Source: Tetragonia tetragonoides
Taxonomy: Eukaryota > Streptophyta > Magnoliopsida > Caryophyllales > Aizoaceae
Length of the DNA stretch: 64,000 nucleotides
Assembly: GCA_038025085.1 (NCBI GenBank)
Contig: CM076149.1
Span: 29,673,001 to 29,737,000 of the forward strand
Direction: 5' to 3'
Both the position numbers and the translations under genes were made by a program. This document shows, one piece after another, positions 25,077 to 37,178 of the stretch (position 1 is the first letter of the stretch; each line of letters begins with the position of its first letter). The notes below the pieces were generated by a model. The model searched no databases and was not told where the DNA came from. It was given only the letters and a program-made list of their open reading frames with translations.

Positions 25077-25925
25077 GTCCCTCACATTATCATCCAATTT
25101 GTTGCATATTTGCATTGATCATTACAGTCGCGTTAGTTATTTGCGTTTTAGTAGTATATCTAGTGTCTAGGGTCGGAACGAGTGATCATAAAGAGATTAG
25201 AATCCGATTAGTAAATTCACCATTTTCTTTCATAGTTCCATCACATTATCATCCAATTGATTAAGGTCATTGCATATTTGCATTGATCATTGCAATGATT
25301 TTATTTTTTAAAATTTCATTGGAACAACGAAAATTTGATAGTGCTTAAAACGCAAATAAAATTGATAATGCAAACATGCAAATATGATCAATGATATTTT
25401 TAACTAATGTGATAGCAATTATCAATCATAAATGAATATTTGCATTGATCATTGCAATGACATTAGTTATTTTTTATTTGCATTGATCATGTGAAAAATA
25501 AAATTAGTTATTTACTACTGCATTGATCATGTGTTAGTATATCGCATTACTTATTGTCTAGGGTCGGAACGGGTAATCATAGAGAGATTAACATCGGATT
25601 AGTATATTCACCATTTTCTTTCATAGGTCCCTCACATTATCATCCAATTGACTAAGCTCATTGCATATTTGCATTGATCGTTGTAGTTGAGTTAGTTATT
25701 TGCGTATTAGTAGTATATCTAGTGTCTAGGGTCGGAACGGGTGATCATGGAGAGATTAACATCGAATTAGTAAATTTACCATTTTCTTTCATAGGTCCCT
25801 CACATTATCATTGAGTCAATTAGCATGAAGCCAATAGAATCTTGAAAATTAAAGTTGGTGTATGCAGTGTCAAAGATTCATTTTTCTAAGGAATCCAATA
25901 ACGTGTTCAAAATTAAAACAGCTTT

Positions 25926-26077
25926 AAGCACTGTCAAATTTTCATTGTTCCAATAAAAACATAAATTACTGACAGATAGGGACTATGCAAGAAATACAAA
26001 ACCTAACATCTTCAAGGACGGTCCATTGATATTATTTTTTAAAGTTTCATTGGAACAACGGAAATTTGACAGTGCTT
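25926..26077. repeat. 29-bp inverted repeat (hairpin), copy 1
   Basis: The arm at 25926-25954 (AAGCACTGTCAAATTTTCAT onward) is complementary, with about two mismatches, to 26049-26077. They are separated by 94 bp. Confidence 0.8.
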
Positions 26078-27518
26078 AAAACGCAAATAAAATTGACAAT
26101 GCAAACATGCAAATATGATCAACGATATTATTAACTAATGTGATGATAATGATCAATGATAAATGAATATTTGCATTAATCATTGCAATGACATTAGTTA
26201 TTTTTTATTTGCATTGATCATGTGAAAAATAAAATTAGTTATTTACTATTGCATTGATCATGTGTTAGTATATCACAATACTTATTTTCTAGGGTCGAAA
26301 CGGGTAATCATGCAGAGATTAGCATCGGATTAGTAAATTCACCATTTCTTTCATAGGTTCCTCCCATTATCATCCAATTGACTAAGTTCATTGCATATTT
26401 GCATTGATCATTGCAGTTGCGTTAGTTATTTGCATTTTAGGAGTATATCTAGTGTCTAGGGTCGGAACGGGTGATCATGGAGAGATTAGCATCGGATTAG
26501 TAAATTCACCATTTTCTTTCATAGGTCCCTCACATTATCATCCAATTGACTAAGTTCATTGCATATTTGCATTGATCATTGCACTTCCATTAGTTATTTG
26601 CGTTTTAGTAGTATAGCTAGTTTCTAGGGTCAGAACGGGTTGTCATGGAGAGATTAGCATCGATTAGTAAATTCACCATTTTCTTTCATAGGTCCCTCCC
26701 ATTATCATCCAATTGACTAAGTTCATTGCACATTTTCATTGATCATTGCACATTTGCATTGATCATTGCAGTCGCGTTAGTTATTTGCGTTTTAGTAGTA
26801 TATCTAGTGTCTACGGTCGAAACGAGTGATCATAGAGAGATTAGCATCCGATTAGTAAATTCACCATTTTCTTTCATAGGTCCATCACATTATCATCCAA
26901 TTAATGAAGGTCATTGCATATTTGCATTGATGATTTCACTCCCATTAGTTATTTGCGCTTTAGTAGTATAGCTAGTGTGTAGGGTCGGATCGGGTGGACA
27001 TGGAGAGATTAGCATCGGATTAGTAAATTCACCATTTTCTTTCACAGGCCCCTCACATTATCATCCAGTTGACTAAGTTCATTGCATATTCGCATTAATG
27101 GGTCATTGCACTCCCATTAGTTATTTGCATTTTAGTAGTATAGCTAGTGTCTAGAGTCGAAACGGGTGATCATGGAGAGATTAGCACCGGATTAGTAAAT
27201 TCACCATTTTCTTTCATAGGTCCCTCCCATTATAATCTAATTGACTAAGTTCATTGCACATTTGCATTGATCATTGCAGTCGTGATCGTTATTTGCGTTT
27301 CAGTAGTATATCTTGTGTCTAGGGTCGGAACGGGTGATCATGGAGAGATTAGCATCGGATTAGTAAATTCACCATTTTTTTTCATAGGTCCCTCACATTA
27401 TCAGTGAGTCAATTAGCATGAAGTCAATAGAATCTTGAAAATTAAAGCAGGTTTATGCAGTGTTAAATATTTATTTTTCTAAGGAAGCCAATAATGTGCT
27501 CAAAATTAAAATAGATTT

Positions 27519-27670
27519 AAGCACTATCACATTTCCATTGTTCCAATGAAAACATAAATTACTGACAGATAGGGACTATGCAAGAAATACAAAACCTGAC
27601 ATCTTAAAGGACAGTCCATTCATATTAATTTTTAAAGTTTCATTGGAACAACGAAAATTTGACAGTGTTT
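27519..27670. repeat. 29-bp inverted repeat (hairpin), copy 2
   Basis: The same hairpin as at 25926-26077, with arms at 27519-27547 and 27642-27670. The spacing is identical and there are a few more mismatches. It belongs to the second long direct repeat of the array. Confidence 0.75.
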
Positions 27671-28087
27671 AAAACGCAAATAAAATTGACAATGCAAACA
27701 TGCAAATATGATCAATGATATTATTAACTAATGTGATGGCAATGGTCAATCATAAATGAATATTTGCATTGATCATTGCAGTGACGTTAGTTATTTTTTT
27801 TTTGCATTGATCATGTGAAAAATAAAATTAGTTATTTACTATTACATTGATCATGTGTTAGTATATCGCATTACTTATTGTCTAGGGTCGAAATGGGTAA
27901 TCATGGAGAGATTAGCATCGGATTAGTAAATTCACCATTTTCTTTCATAGGTCCCTCCTATTATCATCCAATTGACTAAGTTCATTGCATATTTGCATTG
28001 ATCGTTGCAGTTGCTTTAGTTATTTGCGTTTTAATAGTATATCTATTGTCTAGGGTCGGAACGGGTGATCATGGAGAGATTAGTATA

Positions 28088-29388
28088 TGTAGACGTCAAA
28101 AAAGCGTCTTCAGATTTATCCGCAAAATCTCGATGATGAAAGTAGTAATTTTTAAACATGAACTGCTATTTTGCTTTAATAGTTAAGATAAGGTCTCAGG
28201 TTTTTCCTCCAAACACTCCTTTATTCCATTCCATTCAGAAGCCCCGTTCAAGAGCTTTCCAACGACACGTCTCATGCCTCATTCCGACTCTCGGTCGCGC
28301 AGTTGCGATTTAAGGGTAAAACCGTCTTTTACCGTTCAGGGGCAAAACAGTCTTTTCATATTTTTGGAACATTTAAAATCTCCCGGAAGATAAAAACAGA
28401 TGACGTCATCCAGCTGGCTGCTGACAGCCGTCAGCGGCCCTGGAAAATGTCCCAGGGCCGCTAGCGACGCTGACCAGGGTCGGTAGCGGCCCAGTCCAGC
28501 GCCGCTAGCGGCACTACCTTTTTCTTCGGGTCCGTCTCATTTTTCAAGCCCGTCTCATTTTTCAGCTCAAATTCGACCGTACAACCCTACTTTTCCACGC
28601 CTATATAAACAACCCTTCACCCTCAGTTCAAAACACACAGCCTACAGTTGGCAACCTCTTTTCTCAATTGAGTGCTCCTGAGCTTCCCCCTCTTTCTTCT
28701 AAAACTTGAGATCTATTTTTACTATTCTTGTCAAATATAGCCTACAGTTCAGGTACAATTCCTGAGGGTTCAAATTAAATTGCTTGCTTATTTGTTTATT
28801 TTCTAAGTAGTCATAATGTAGATATCACGCTAAGTAACATTTTTATCGCTTCCTAAATACTGTCTGTCTAGTCGTTGTGCTGCTCAACTTGTCAATCGAA
28901 TGCATGTATAAATAAGGGTCATTAATAAATGTTGTGATGCTTGTGATGAACCAATTAATAGTCTAACTCTAGGTTGTTAATCCGGTTTTGCATGGGAATT
29001 ATGTCTTTAAATTATTAAGCAAACTTGAGTTAGTAGAGGTCGTCATAATACGGGCGAGTTGGGTGCCTAACACCTTCCCAACTCGTACTTTCGCCCCCGA
29101 ACCCTTTATTCTTGGGTACTTATATGTTTTATATAAGCGGGAGTCTTTCTAAAAACATGATCAGTTCACTTTTCGCGCTATTGGGTTGTCCCTTCCGTTT
29201 GTCCTTTCGATAAAACTCCGATAGCAGATTTGTGACCTCTTTCATGGTTTTTATTCAATTCAAGTCTTTTCAAAAGCTTTTCTAACTCGATGGTCCCTTG
29301 AACTTATCTAAGCCCCCAACTGACAAATTTTCTATAAGAAGGCACTCCGGGGGAAACAAAAGATTGGTGAAAATCTTGGGTCCTTACA
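28088..29388 (+). repeat. 5' LTR of element C
   Basis: It starts TGTAGACGTC, ends GGTCCTTACA, and is 1301 bp. A GC-rich block with GCCGCTAGCG motifs (28420-28515) precedes a TATA box. The LTR differs from the B-family LTRs over most of its length, although a GTAGAGGTCGT...ACGGGCGA segment and the end are shared. Confidence 0.88.
28602..28609 (+). promoter_or_regulatory. TATA box of the element C LTR
   Basis: TATATAAA lies about 90 bp downstream of the GC-rich block and is followed by a pyrimidine-rich leader. Placement fits an LTR U3/R boundary. Confidence 0.7.
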
Positions 29389-29389
29389 G

Positions 29390-29407
29390 TGGCGACTTCA
29401 CTGGGGA
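29390..29407 (+). other. Primer-binding site of element C
   Basis: TGGCGACTTCACTGGGGA begins one base after the LTR end. It is identical to the sites at 52050 and, on the minus strand, at 23258. Confidence 0.8.
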
Positions 29408-30093
29408 CTTATTTAAGAGGGTGAGACTCGAAAGTCAAGTTCGCTTAATTGTTTAATAACATGTTCCATATATTTTTGCATCACTTGCATGTGCATTGGC
29501 ACAACCTTTTGACCCTTATCGACCCTCGAGGAAGTTTGTGTCGCAACTCGTAGACAACGCGTATATCTAAAGGAATATACAGTTGTCCTATCGTGCAAAT
29601 CGACGCTTCCTCACCCATGCATGACTCATCAATCCTTTGTTGATGAAAAGAATTACAATCGATGTGTCGACCATCCGCCGAATGGAAATTGTAATTTGTC
29701 ATGGTAACTTCACAGGAACCAAAAGCCTTCCACCCACATTCGTGCATCCGCTTGCTTGTTGTGCATGTGTCGTTGTAATGCCCGTCTGATCACATGTTTG
29801 CCTGTAAATTGCGTCGTTATAATGCTTGCTTGAATGCATGAATTACGTGATTATATGCCAACATGTATTTACGTGCTAGGAGTCTTTTCTTTTATTTTTA
29901 GCTAGTTCCTAGTGCCCAAAGATGGTGCGAGAATTCAAATTCAATGAACACTCGTCATTTTCCCAATGATATATTCTAAAAGTCATGAACAATTTCTAGG
30001 ATCTTTTTAGTGAAAAAAAAGAGTCAGTCTTTCAATTTTCCCTCTCTCTTTTCTTATTTCTGTATTTTCTTTTTTTTGATGTAAGTCAGATTC

Positions 30094-30196
30094 AGTCAAA
30101 AAAAAAAATCAAAAAAAATCAAAAAACAAACAAAAAAAAAAAAACGACAAAAACCAAAAAATGCCGAAAAAAAAAATCAAAAAATCGAAAAAAAAG
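30094..30196. repeat. A-rich low-complexity tract in the element C leader
   Basis: Runs of A are broken by TC, CAAAC and CG. They are followed by GGGGGCGGAATTCC. There is no coding content from 29408 to about 30547. Confidence 0.8.
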
Positions 30197-30547
30197 GGGG
30201 CGGAATTCCTTTCTAATGTTATCCCATTTTTCGTTTTCGTTGAGTCTAGGAAAATAAAATTAGGATAATGATCTTTTTTCTATTTTTCTTATTTTCGTTC
30301 ATTGACTTTATTTTCCTCGGATATTAGGGAGATATTTGGGCATTTAGGCTTAAGGACTTTTCTTTTTTCTTTCTAGGACAATGTGTTTTCTATATGTGGG
30401 TCAATTTTTTATTAGATGAGAGTCTCATGATTTTTGTTACTAAGCTCTCCGTGCTTCATGTTCAGATAGACCTTCAAGAGAAAGATTGGGCCCGATCCGT
30501 TCCGCTTCCTGATCATACCTTGATTTGAGCCACTTAGTCACATCATG

Positions 30548-31142
30548 AATAGAACAGTCCAAGAGTATCTGGTTGAGATGACTGACCGAGTGGATCAGTT
30601 GGAAGCTGACATCACCAACATCAAATCGCGGCAGTTGTGGGACACACCCATGTTCGTCCTTCATCTGAAAATCGCAAATCGTGACTCCAGGGAAGCCTGA
30701 TCCCGCTCCCTAAGGGCCAGAAAAGAAACGTAAAAGTGATACATCTTCTTCCAATGTCTCGCCCAAGGAAGGCTGTGTACCCCGGAAATCCACTCCATTG
30801 GGAATAACCCTCAACACTGCTCTCGAGAGGTTGATAGACAAGGACATGCTCCGACCCATAGGTCCCACCCCAGAACCAAGTACTAAGGGTCACCACTGGA
30901 AGGAGGGCCATTACTGCAAATACCACCAAAGGAAAGGGCATCACACAAATGATTGTTGGGCCCTTCGACACATCATCCAAGACAAGATAGATAATGGCAC
31001 GCTACCATTGCCCAAAGACGAAGAAACGGGGAGTTTCGACAACCTCCTAGATGCTATCAATCACATCGCAATAGAGGAGCCCCAAGATTACTCTCACCTC
31101 ATCCATGATGAGGAGACCACTTTGAGTTCTCAAAAGTCCTAT
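30548..31142 (+). pseudogene. Element C gag remnant with zinc-knuckle-like motif
   Basis: Gag would coat the element RNA. An ATG at 30548 opens a coiled-coil-like start (MNRTVQEYLVEMTDRVDQLE) that soon meets stops. A second frame from 30798 holds a CKYHQRKGHHTNDC motif (about 30916-30957), followed by ALRHIIQDKIDNGTLPLPKD, as in Tat-type gag. The core capsid region between them is missing. Compared with the gag of element B at 53064-54723, most of the protein is deleted. The frame is then cut by the CACTA insertion at 31143. Confidence 0.75.
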
Positions 31143-31400
31143 CACTAGTACAAAAATACCTATACTACGACGGTTAAAACCACATACTACGACGGTTCCG
31201 TGTCTAGGCAAAACCGTTGCATATGTGGGCACCATAGAAAATGCTGGAAACTACGACGGTTTTAATACCGTAGTAGAAACTGAGTTACTACGACGATTAT
31301 TAGGTGGCAACCATAGTAGAAACTGAGTTACTACGACGGTTTATACTGTCCAATCGTAGTAGTAACTGAGTTTCTACAACGGTTCATTATTTATAACCGC
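31143..31400. repeat. Left subterminal repeats of the CACTA element
   Basis: Variants of TACTACGACGGTT occur at least eight times in either orientation (near 31163, 31187, 31251, 31291 and 31331, for example). Such clustered motifs are the usual binding sites of the CACTA accessory protein. A run of 30 or more T follows at about 31408-31442. Confidence 0.85.
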
Positions 31401-31408
31401 AGTAGTTT

Positions 31409-31443
<35 letters not shown>

Positions 31444-32608
31444 TGTAAACATGGGAACGCCAACAATCTCATGTATTATCCAACCACACTATTTCCTGCT
31501 ATATATACACATTTTCCCTGCTGCTACAATCCAACAAACCACACTATTTCATGCTATATATACACATTCTCCCTGCTGCTACAATCCAACAAACCATCAA
31601 ACGAATGTATCCAATATCATTTAAATCTCCATTCATAAATAACAAGTATATCATACATGATTCCAAAAACCAAAATATATATTATACGAATAGCAAATTC
31701 AAACATATTAGCTCCTAAGTACGTACTCTTAATAGTTTTCTAAAATAAGTGCACCAACAAAATGGTCTCATACTACAATCATTAATTATTTTTCGACGTT
31801 CACCAACTCTTTGCTCATGAAATACGTGGCCATTAGATCTCGAACATTATCCAAATCGTGTCTGGAATATGAGGCCCCCTTGAAATGCTACAAAATTACA
31901 AAGTATTAATTAACATATATTTGTGTCAATCAAAGAAAAGAAAATAGCTTATATTTGCGTACGTACTATAAGCAACATGTTAACAAAGAATGTACAAAAT
32001 TACAAAGTATTAATTACCTCAACAAGGTCGATATCATGCTTTTTCAAGTATAAGATGTCTCTCATGTAGGCCATAACATAATAACCACACAACTTATTAC
32101 CCACTTGCTTATGATACTACAAATAGTTAAAAAGTAACAAAGTTAATTATTAGAGTGAAGAAAAATTATACAACAAAAGAGAAAAAGCAAAAATATGATC
32201 TTACATGTATCTCCTTCCATTCGAGTTCCTTATGTTGGTGAGGTGGGATTCCTAAACTCATTTGATAGGTTGACATAGCCCTATAAAATAGATACGACAA
32301 ATATCTCAAAATAAGTTGTTGCCAAAGCTGGTTTGAATTTATTTTTCTCATATGTTAAGAGTTATCTGAATACTTACTTTCCAAGTAATAATTTAAAATC
32401 CTTGCGGGGTGGCTGCCATAGCGAATCTAACCAATATGCAATATTCTGCTTCAGTTTAATCACACATAACATCCAATGTGTGCTGCAGAAAAATTAAGTT
32501 TAGCAACCAAATAACCAACAAGAATATGCCAATTAACTAATAACATATTTTGGGAGTGCCTCTCTCGAAATGGAGCTGCTAAAGTTTGTTTGTTTGAAAC
32601 TTTGAATA

Positions 32609-32823
32609 CCTGCTGTTGCACACACACAACTGCTGCACGCGGCACAGCTGCAGCACGCAGCACAGCTGCAGAACGCGGCACAGCTGCAGCTGCAGCTGCA
32701 GCTGCTGGTGGTGCTGGTGCCGCACGCAGCACAGCTGCTGTTGCTGCTGCAGCACCCAGACCTGCTGCTGCAGCACCCAGACAACTGCTGCTCCTACTGC
32801 ACCCAGGCAGCTGCTTCGGCACA
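32609..32823. repeat. CAG/CTG-rich degenerate repeat tract in a transposase intron
   Basis: About 215 bp consist mostly of GCAGCTGCAG, CTGCTG and CACGCGGCAC motifs, in strong contrast to the AT-rich surroundings. It lies inside the intron 32867-32483 that directly precedes the exon with the protease His motif. Open frames over it are low-complexity artefacts. Confidence 0.9.
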
Positions 32824-33439
32824 GCTTTCAATTATCTTAGAACAAATAAACGAATTACCTACTTACCCCTCATAAAACGGTGCTAGGTAAATATCTTTGT
32901 TGAATTCTTGAATGGTCTTGGCAATGTAAACAACCCTTTTCGTCTCTTCTGTCGCCCATTTCTGAATATAAACCGGACATAAAAATCCGATCCAGTTGTG
33001 GTGGCATGCATAAGCCCATTGATAGGCAGTCCTATATCCATATGCACATAAAATTTATTTAGACATAACTCATAGTCAACTCTAAAGCATAAAAGGTACA
33101 AAGAAGAACTCACTTGATCCAAAGTTGAATCCAGCATGCTTCGAGTTCATCCATGGCAAAGAAGTTCATCCAATTTTCTTTTAACAAAGTGAAATCATAG
33201 TCCACACCAACCATATGTTTGTTCATTTGAAGTGTAATAGTTGTTACCCCTGATAGTTTAAGAGTTACATGCATTTGTCTGGTAACTACAGGCAACTTGT
33301 ACACATCGATGGGTGGGTGGTCCTTCGCTTTAGAAGGGATTGGGGTCTTAGTCTTAGATTCTTTTGTTTTGTTGCTCCCCATTTCTTCCATATCTGCATT
33401 CGCCTTCAGTTTCTTTACATTTTGAATTTCTTTATCATT

Positions 33440-34100
33440 TCGGATCAACTTCTTTGGCACCTTTTGAATTTCTTTGTCAACCTTAAGTGCAAGAACTAAT
33501 TTCAGTTGAATGCCACAACAAACAATTAGCTGAAACTAAAGGAATAGCTAAGTTGCGCATGAATCATGCTAAGAGCCGACATGTACCTAAGCATCAAAAT
33601 CAAAGCTCTTACCTTTAATCGATAAGCATGAAGAAACAAAAACACACACAAATGAAATACCTGCTCATGATTTGCATCAGTCTGGATCAACTTCTTTGGC
33701 ACCTTTTGAGTTTCTTTGTCAACCTTAAGTGCAAGAACTAATTTCATGAGTTGTATGCCACAACAAACAATTTGCTGAAACTAAAGGAATAGCTAGGTGG
33801 CGCATGAATCATGCTAAGAGCATGACATGTACCTAAGCATCAAAGCTCTTAGCTTTGATCAATAACCATGAAGATACAGAACACAAACAAATGAAATACC
33901 TGCTCATGATTTGCATCAGCGTGGATCAACTTCTTTGGCACCTTTTCACTTTCTTTGTCAACCTTATGTGCAAGAAATAATATCAGTTGAATGGCACAAC
34001 AAACAATTTGCTGAAACTAAAGGAATACCTATAGAAAGGAGTAAGTGGTGCATTATCATGGTAAGTGCATGACATGTACCTAAGTAGATAGCAGATTACT
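33440..34100. repeat. Three direct copies of an exon-intron segment, ~220-240 bp each
   Basis: Segments at about 33440-33665, 33680-33905 and 33925-34090 share TTCTTTGGCACCTTTT, TCTTTGTCAACCTTA, AACAAACAAT and GCTGAAACTAAAGGAATA. On the minus strand each encodes a KVDKE...KVPKKLI-like peptide within the second CACTA gene. A partial fourth relative (TTCTTTGGCC) lies at 34555-34580. Confidence 0.8.
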
Positions 34101-34231
34101 TTTATCACAGACTTTACGGGATCACTACACAAGGGAATGACTATTAGTGGCATGGGTCATTGGGATGGTGTTAAATGGGTACATATTCTTTTAGGAGAGA
34201 TTTTGAGAGCTTGGAAGGCTGAAAAAGTACA

Positions 34232-34399
34232 ATAACTACCTCAGGTTCTTAGTTCTGTGACTTTAAGTATGAACGAACAAGACAAGTGAGTGTGGTCTTA
34301 TGATTTAATTTGGATATAACTACCTCAGGTTCTTAGTTCTGTGACTTTAAGTATGAACGAACAAGACAAGTGAGTGTGGTCTTATGATTTAATTTGCAT
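34232..34399. repeat. 84-bp tandem duplication
   Basis: Two adjacent copies of an 84-bp unit (containing CTACCTCAGGTTCTTAGTTC) are nearly identical. They lie in non-coding DNA of the CACTA element. Confidence 0.9.
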
Positions 34400-37096
34400 G
34401 GACAATTTACTTTTAGAAAGTTGTATTCTAAGCTACATGCATGTCCTTAAATGCATAGATAGAAAAACACACAAATAAATGAAATAAAATTTAAAAAATC
34501 AGAAACCAAAGCGATTTGATTATTTAGCCAACACTATACCTGCTCCTAATTTGCACCAATTCGGATCAATTTCTTTGGCCATAACAAGAAGTTTCCCATC
34601 CCTTCTCCTAAGGTGTGACGGGAAATGGTAGTTTTGCTTTCTCATCTATGACTCTATCAACAACAATCTTTAAAGTACCCTCCGGTAAAGCACTTCCATG
34701 ATTACGGGCAATTTTGTAGACCTTTCCATATGCCACAAGACGTCGTCTTGGATCTTTAAGAAAAAGCTCACATTTAGTTCCATCCTGCATTAAGAAAGAA
34801 AAGAATAAAAAATTAATAGTCTATAATGTTAAATAACGCTGTAAGGTTAATAATCCTACAGAAAACATAGCAACAAACAACATAACAATAGCATGTACCC
34901 AAAACCATAGCAACAAACAGTACAACAACACCCCTCGTTGCTGGCAGAACACTATCAATTTTGTAAGTGACTGATTTAGGAAGAATAAAAAAAAAATGAA
35001 AGGGAAAATAACTTTAATTTGAACAACCACCCGCATCAAAATCTTCCCCTATATCTGGCTGATCTTCATCTAGAGAAGAACTCTTTGGGTCATTCTCCAT
35101 CATTTCCTCATCTCTAACAACCTCCTCGTGGAATGACAGTGTAGCCTTCTGCCCCTGGACACTTTTTTTACGTTTCAAAGGTGATTGCATGCTAGCACGG
35201 CTCCTACTTGATTGTGGATCAGTATCAAATGAATTCATTACAGGAAAATCTGGTGGTGTCATTCCCATTTTTGAGTACAAGTCTAAGAGCATTGCTTGCA
35301 TGTGTCCGATAACTTCCTTGCATTCACCATGATCATTTTGTTGACCTTTTCGTTTTGAAGTTGATGATCCAAAATATTGCTTAATGCCGACCCGACTTCC
35401 AACACCCCTAACCCGACCGGGATGCTCATCTTTACAAAATGCAGCTTTGAGAATGTCATCCCTCCCGGATTCAACAAACACCCCTTCAGATTGTTGTTGT
35501 TTAAGAGAATCCTATACCATTGAAAACCATAAATGAAATTATTAGTTATAGTAAGTATACCGGCCAAGTCAAACAAACACTACTTGCAAGGGGAGAGGAA
35601 TAGTTACAATACGTTCGCCGATTACTTGAGCCGTTTTAGTGGTATACTTACCCATACTCTTGTGTCCTTTAAACCTATCATGCCTTTTTATTGGAGTGGG
35701 AGGGGAAACATTAGCACGGGCTTCATCTTCACTCATACCTTCTGCAATTGCCACTTGTATTTTTTTCTCCCATTTTTCATCAAGCATCTTCTTTTCCAAC
35801 GTATCATATCCTCCACGTGACATTGCATGAACATAGTCACTTTGTGATGCACTTTCCTTGCTAGCAGAACGCTTTACCTATTATAAAGTGACAAAAAGAG
35901 TATATAACCGAATTAAATGTTGGATTTATGTGCTACCTACGAGTTATGAAAACAAAGAAAATATCAAAACTTTGGATAAGAGTTGTGTAGTTGATGTAGT
36001 CAGAAGGATTCTGTACAAATGTATGTTACCAGAAAACTTTCGGACGTGCGTTGTTTCTTGAACTCCGCCCACGTGTCCGGGTCCAGGAAAGGATATACTT
36101 TGCATGGGTCTCTATGAGTGTCATCTCCATCAATGAATCTATTCAACGTTGACTTATAGTCCCTCCATCGCCCACACATTTAAGACATCCATTTTTTCTT
36201 CAATCCTTTAGTGGACTTAAAATCAAATGTTTCCTAAAATAAGGAAAATAAGAAGAAAAACAACACCAATACATGATGAACTATGATCCACTAATGTTAG
36301 AATGAACGAAATAAATAAGTAATAGTGGTGGAAGTAAATATATACCAATACATCCTCCCAAAGGTTTTCTTTGACTTCCTTATCTACATATTTCCACGTA
36401 TCAAAGCGAATAATGCTGACTTTGCTGCGTGCCATAAGTCCAAGGTAACTTATCCAATCATCCTTTGCCAGAGGAAGTGGCTCAAGAGCACTATCAAACT
36501 CAACTGGAGTCTTCACCCCTCTAGCACGCTTGTCTGTCAGTTGTTTACACATTGTTGCTTTTCTACCTTGAGAGTCGTCTGACACATACGGGCGCTTCTT
36601 CCGACCCATGTACCTTTTTACACAAAAAGCACATACATAAGTATTTCTAATAAGCACCAAAATGGGGCAAACCTTTAGCAATGGAGCAGCACCAGACTTG
36701 AGTTTCAGACTTTTAGTACAACACATCTAGAACCTTTGTCATCTACAGATCAAAAGCAAAAACAATGAAAAACAGGAAACTTCCTGGTAGAGATGTATAC
36801 AAATGATGGGTATTTTTCCCAAACACAGATTTATCATGTGGATTGCTTTGCATGGTAGTTAGCCTTCAGACAAAGGAAAAGATTTTTAAGATGGAATACT
36901 CAGGCTTCTCCTCAATGTGTGTGATGTGATACAGGTCAAAAGACCATGAATCATATGTTTTTTGAGTGTCCCTACTCCAACCATGTTAACTTTTTAGCAT
37001 CTACAGATCAAAAGCAAAAACACTGGAAAAACAGAAAACTTCCTTTCTAGATTGTAGGTTGTCGACAGGAAATCACAGGAAATTTCAGAATAAACA

Positions 37097-37178
37097 GAAG
37101 ACTGTTCAACAGAGTTAGACACTTGCACCTTACTGTAGAAGACTGTTCAACAGAGTTAGACACTTGCACCTTACTGGT
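37097..37178. repeat. 41-bp tandem duplication
   Basis: GAAGACTGTTCAACAGAGTT and the following bases occur twice in succession with a 41-bp period. Confidence 0.9.

Larger units (their letters stand above)
25077..28087. repeat. Complex tandem repeat array, ~168-bp unit with higher-order structure
   Basis: A unit of about 168 bp (landmarks TTGCATATTTGCATTGATCA, CTAGGGTCGGAACGGGT and ATTCACCATTTTCTTTCATA) recurs through the block, for instance at 26391, 26559 and 26726. Long spacer segments carrying a hairpin alternate with the units, and the segments at 25800-26340 and 27395-27940 are long direct copies of each other. No coding potential is seen. It may be a satellite or the internal array of an unseen element. 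Gypsy LTRs adjoin both ends. Confidence 0.85.
31786..36609 (-). pseudogene. CACTA second transposase-like gene with C-terminal Ulp1/C48 protease domain
   Basis: The likely start is the ATG at 36609 (MGRKKRPYVSDD). Exon pieces include 36609 to about 36343, then ETFDFKSTKGLKKKW near 36230, which hits an in-frame TAA at 36180-36182. Further pieces are near 35880-35640 (KKMLDEKWEKKI, plant-transposase type), 35510-35014, 34790-34608 and 33460-32868. The protease part has HWMLCVIKL, with the exon starting at 32482 (candidate catalytic His), WLDS (Asp), and LCGYYVMAYMRDI near 32085 (candidate catalytic Cys). The last exon ends KELVNVEK at the TAA 31788-31786. Ulp1-like domains in plant CACTA and MULE proteins are known; substrates are unclear. 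Exon limits are only partly resolved, and the stop suggests decay. Confidence 0.75.

Noticed and set aside
25077..28087. Possible CRISPR-like array
   Set aside because: Repeats of about 168 bp without short repeat-spacer structure, in a plant genome context; it is satellite-like.
30440..30980. Minus-strand open frames opposite the element C gag
   Set aside because: No motifs; they are shadows of the plus-strand gag remnant with its knuckle-like motif.
32460..32886. Several overlapping open frames of 65-123 codons rich in Ala, Cys or Gln
   Set aside because: They read the CAG/CTG-rich tract in different frames on both strands; these are low-complexity artefacts inside an intron.
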